From Bacteroidota bacterium (GTDB lineage: Bacteria > Bacteroidota > Bacteroidia > UKL13-3), in assembly GCA_947449515.1 (NCBI GenBank), contig CANFSD010000083.1, positions 1-7,170 on the forward strand: a stretch of 7,170 nt of DNA, read 5' to 3'. How positions within the stretch are numbered: the stretch's first letter is position 1; each line of letters starts with the position of its first letter. The notes below the pieces were generated by a model. It was not told the origin of the DNA and made no database searches. It saw only the letters and a program-made list of their open reading frames with translations. A program made the position numbers and the translations under genes. Shown here piece after piece: positions 6,013 through 7,170 of the stretch.

Positions 6013-7170
6013 ATGAGTTTTGTTCAATTTTTACGCGTATTAAGTAAGAACCTAAAATGGCTAATACTGTTCCCAGTATTAATTGCCGTTTTGGTGTATT
6101 TTCTTACGGGGAAACTTCCTAAGGAGTACCAATCGGCAACTACAGTGTATACTGGTATTGCCTCAGGTTATGGTATTACCTCCAATGAAGACGCACCCCG
6201 TGCAGATTATTTTTCAATTAGCAATGCTTTTGATAATTTATTAGCTACTGTTACTGCCCGTCAAACAATGGAAGACGTGGCAATTAAATTACTTGCCCAA
6301 CATTTATTACTTGAAATGTCTGACCCATTGATTTTGGGTGAAAAAAGTTTCAATGAATTAAAAACTACCATTACCGAAGAGCGCAGTTTAATGGTGGTAC
6401 CTGGAAATTTTACAGCTACTGTTGATAGAATTAGAAAGTACAAAAATTCTTCTACCAATAATATTGTTGTTAAACTATTATCTGACCCCAAAAGTCATTA
6501 TAGTATTGCATTAATAGCTAAAAACTTAACTGCAGCACGTAAATTAAATTCCGATTTCCTTGATTTAACCTTTAAGTCAGACGATCCAGGTGTTTGTTTA
6601 AATACCTTGAAATTTATCACAGAAGTTTTTATAGATAAATATAAATCGTTAAAAGGTTCCGAAACGGTTAATGTATTGAAATGGTTTGAAGCGCGTTTAA
6701 AAGATGCCGCTGGTGAACTAAACAATTCTGAAAACAAGTTGAAAGATTTTGGAATTCGTAATAAAATTATCAATTACTATGAGCAAGCAAAAGCGGTAGC
6801 TATTGAGAATGAAACCAACGAAACCGACTATTATAAAGAATTGATGAATTATGAAGCTTCTAAAAGAGCCGTTGCGCGTTTGGAAGACCAATTGGAATCA
6901 AGAGAAATATTGTTACGCAACAATTCTGAACTGAACCGTTTGCGTAAGGAGTTGGGAATAGCACACGAAGAATATGAACGTGCTAAAATTTACAGCAATA
7001 CCCCTGAAAAAATCTCCAAACTTGCAGCTAAAGTTGATGGATTAAAACAAGAAATTCGTGTTTGGGTATTGCAATATTATAGCCTAAACAATTCAATGGA
7101 ATCTGTTCCTAAAGCCACTGTTTTAGAAAATTGGTTGAAAGAGATTTTGATCATGGATGGTTCTGAAGCG
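6013..7170 (+). CDS. Wzz/PCP-type polysaccharide co-polymerase, C-terminus cut by window edge
   Basis: The frame is open from the ATG at 6013 to the window end (386 codons), so the C-terminal part is missing. Residues about 17-34 form the first membrane helix (LILFPVLIAVLVYFLTG), followed by YQSATTVYTGIASG at 39-52, the start of the Wzz-like periplasmic domain. Residues about 221-345 are rich in charged heptad-like helices and should form the long coiled-coil that reaches into the periplasm. Proteins of this family sit in the inner membrane as oligomers and set chain length or couple synthesis of O-antigen and exopolysaccharide to export. The second membrane helix, and any fused tyrosine-kinase domain, would lie beyond the edge. 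It follows the TolC-like gene by 10 bases and is surely in the same operon. There is no clear Shine-Dalgarno sequence before the start, as is usual in Bacteroidota. Confidence 0.85.
   Translation, partial: MSFVQFLRVLSKNLKWLILFPVLIAVLVYFLTGKLPKEYQSATTVYTGIASGYGITSNEDAPRADYFSISNAFDNLLATVTARQTMEDVAIKLLAQHLLLEMSDPLILGEKSFNELKTTITEERSLMVVPGNFTATVDRIRKYKNSSTNNIVVKLLSDPKSHYSIALIAKNLTAARKLNSDFLDLTFKSDDPGVCLNTLKFITEVFIDKYKSLKGSETVNVLKWFEARLKDAAGELNNSENKLKDFGIRNKIINYYEQAKAVAIENETNETDYYKELMNYEASKRAVARLEDQLESREILLRNNSELNRLRKELGIAHEEYERAKIYSNTPEKISKLAAKVDGLKQEIRVWVLQYYSLNNSMESVPKATVLENWLKEILIMDGSEA

Noticed and set aside
6261..6773. Two minus-strand open frames of 76 and 91 codons
   Set aside because: They are antisense shadows of the PCP-type gene, which is open through the whole stretch on the plus strand.

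Overview
The window is AT-rich bacterial DNA that looks like a member of the Bacteroidota. Three things point that way. A promoter of the Bacteroidota type (TTTG, 20 bases, TATCTTTG) sits directly before one gene. The start codons lack clear Shine-Dalgarno sequences and are often preceded by A-rich stretches. The protein set (long TlpA-like thioredoxin, MORN repeats joined to a von Willebrand A domain, TolC plus Wzz-type protein) is also typical of that phylum. No RNA genes, insertion sequences, CRISPR arrays or phage genes were seen.

Left part (1-4719, all minus strand). Reading in the direction of transcription, there is a left-handed beta-helix O-acetyltransferase (4719-4111) and then a 63-base gap that carries the promoter. 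Three genes follow: a secreted MORN-repeat/vWA protein (4047-2902), a Maf nucleotide pyrophosphatase (2902-2327) whose start overlaps the previous stop as TAATG, and a secreted TlpA-family thioredoxin (2251 or 2287 to 854). The last is a GNAT/FemAB-like acyltransferase that runs off the left edge. The last four genes are closely spaced and probably form one transcription unit. They do not make an obvious single pathway: one is nucleotide-pool housekeeping, two are exported envelope proteins and one is a probable acyltransferase.

Middle (4720-5243). A 524-base divergent intergenic region separates the two gene sets. It holds two small dyads (5060-5086 and 5144-5160) and an interrupted, weakly hydrophobic open frame, but no convincing gene.

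Right part (5244-7170, plus strand). A short, exported TolC-like protein with a single outer-membrane-efflux repeat is followed after 10 bases by a Wzz/PCP-type polysaccharide co-polymerase that is cut by the right edge. Together they look like the start of an exopolysaccharide or O-antigen assembly and export operon. The divergent sugar O-acetyltransferase at 4111-4719 could modify the same polymer, but that is inferred from position only.

The most interesting points are the single-repeat TolC paired with a PCP protein, the promoter that would give an almost leaderless mRNA for the MORN-vWA gene, the MORN-vWA architecture coupled to maf, and a 15-base in-frame tandem duplication within maf. 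None of these is clear evidence for a wholly new system.
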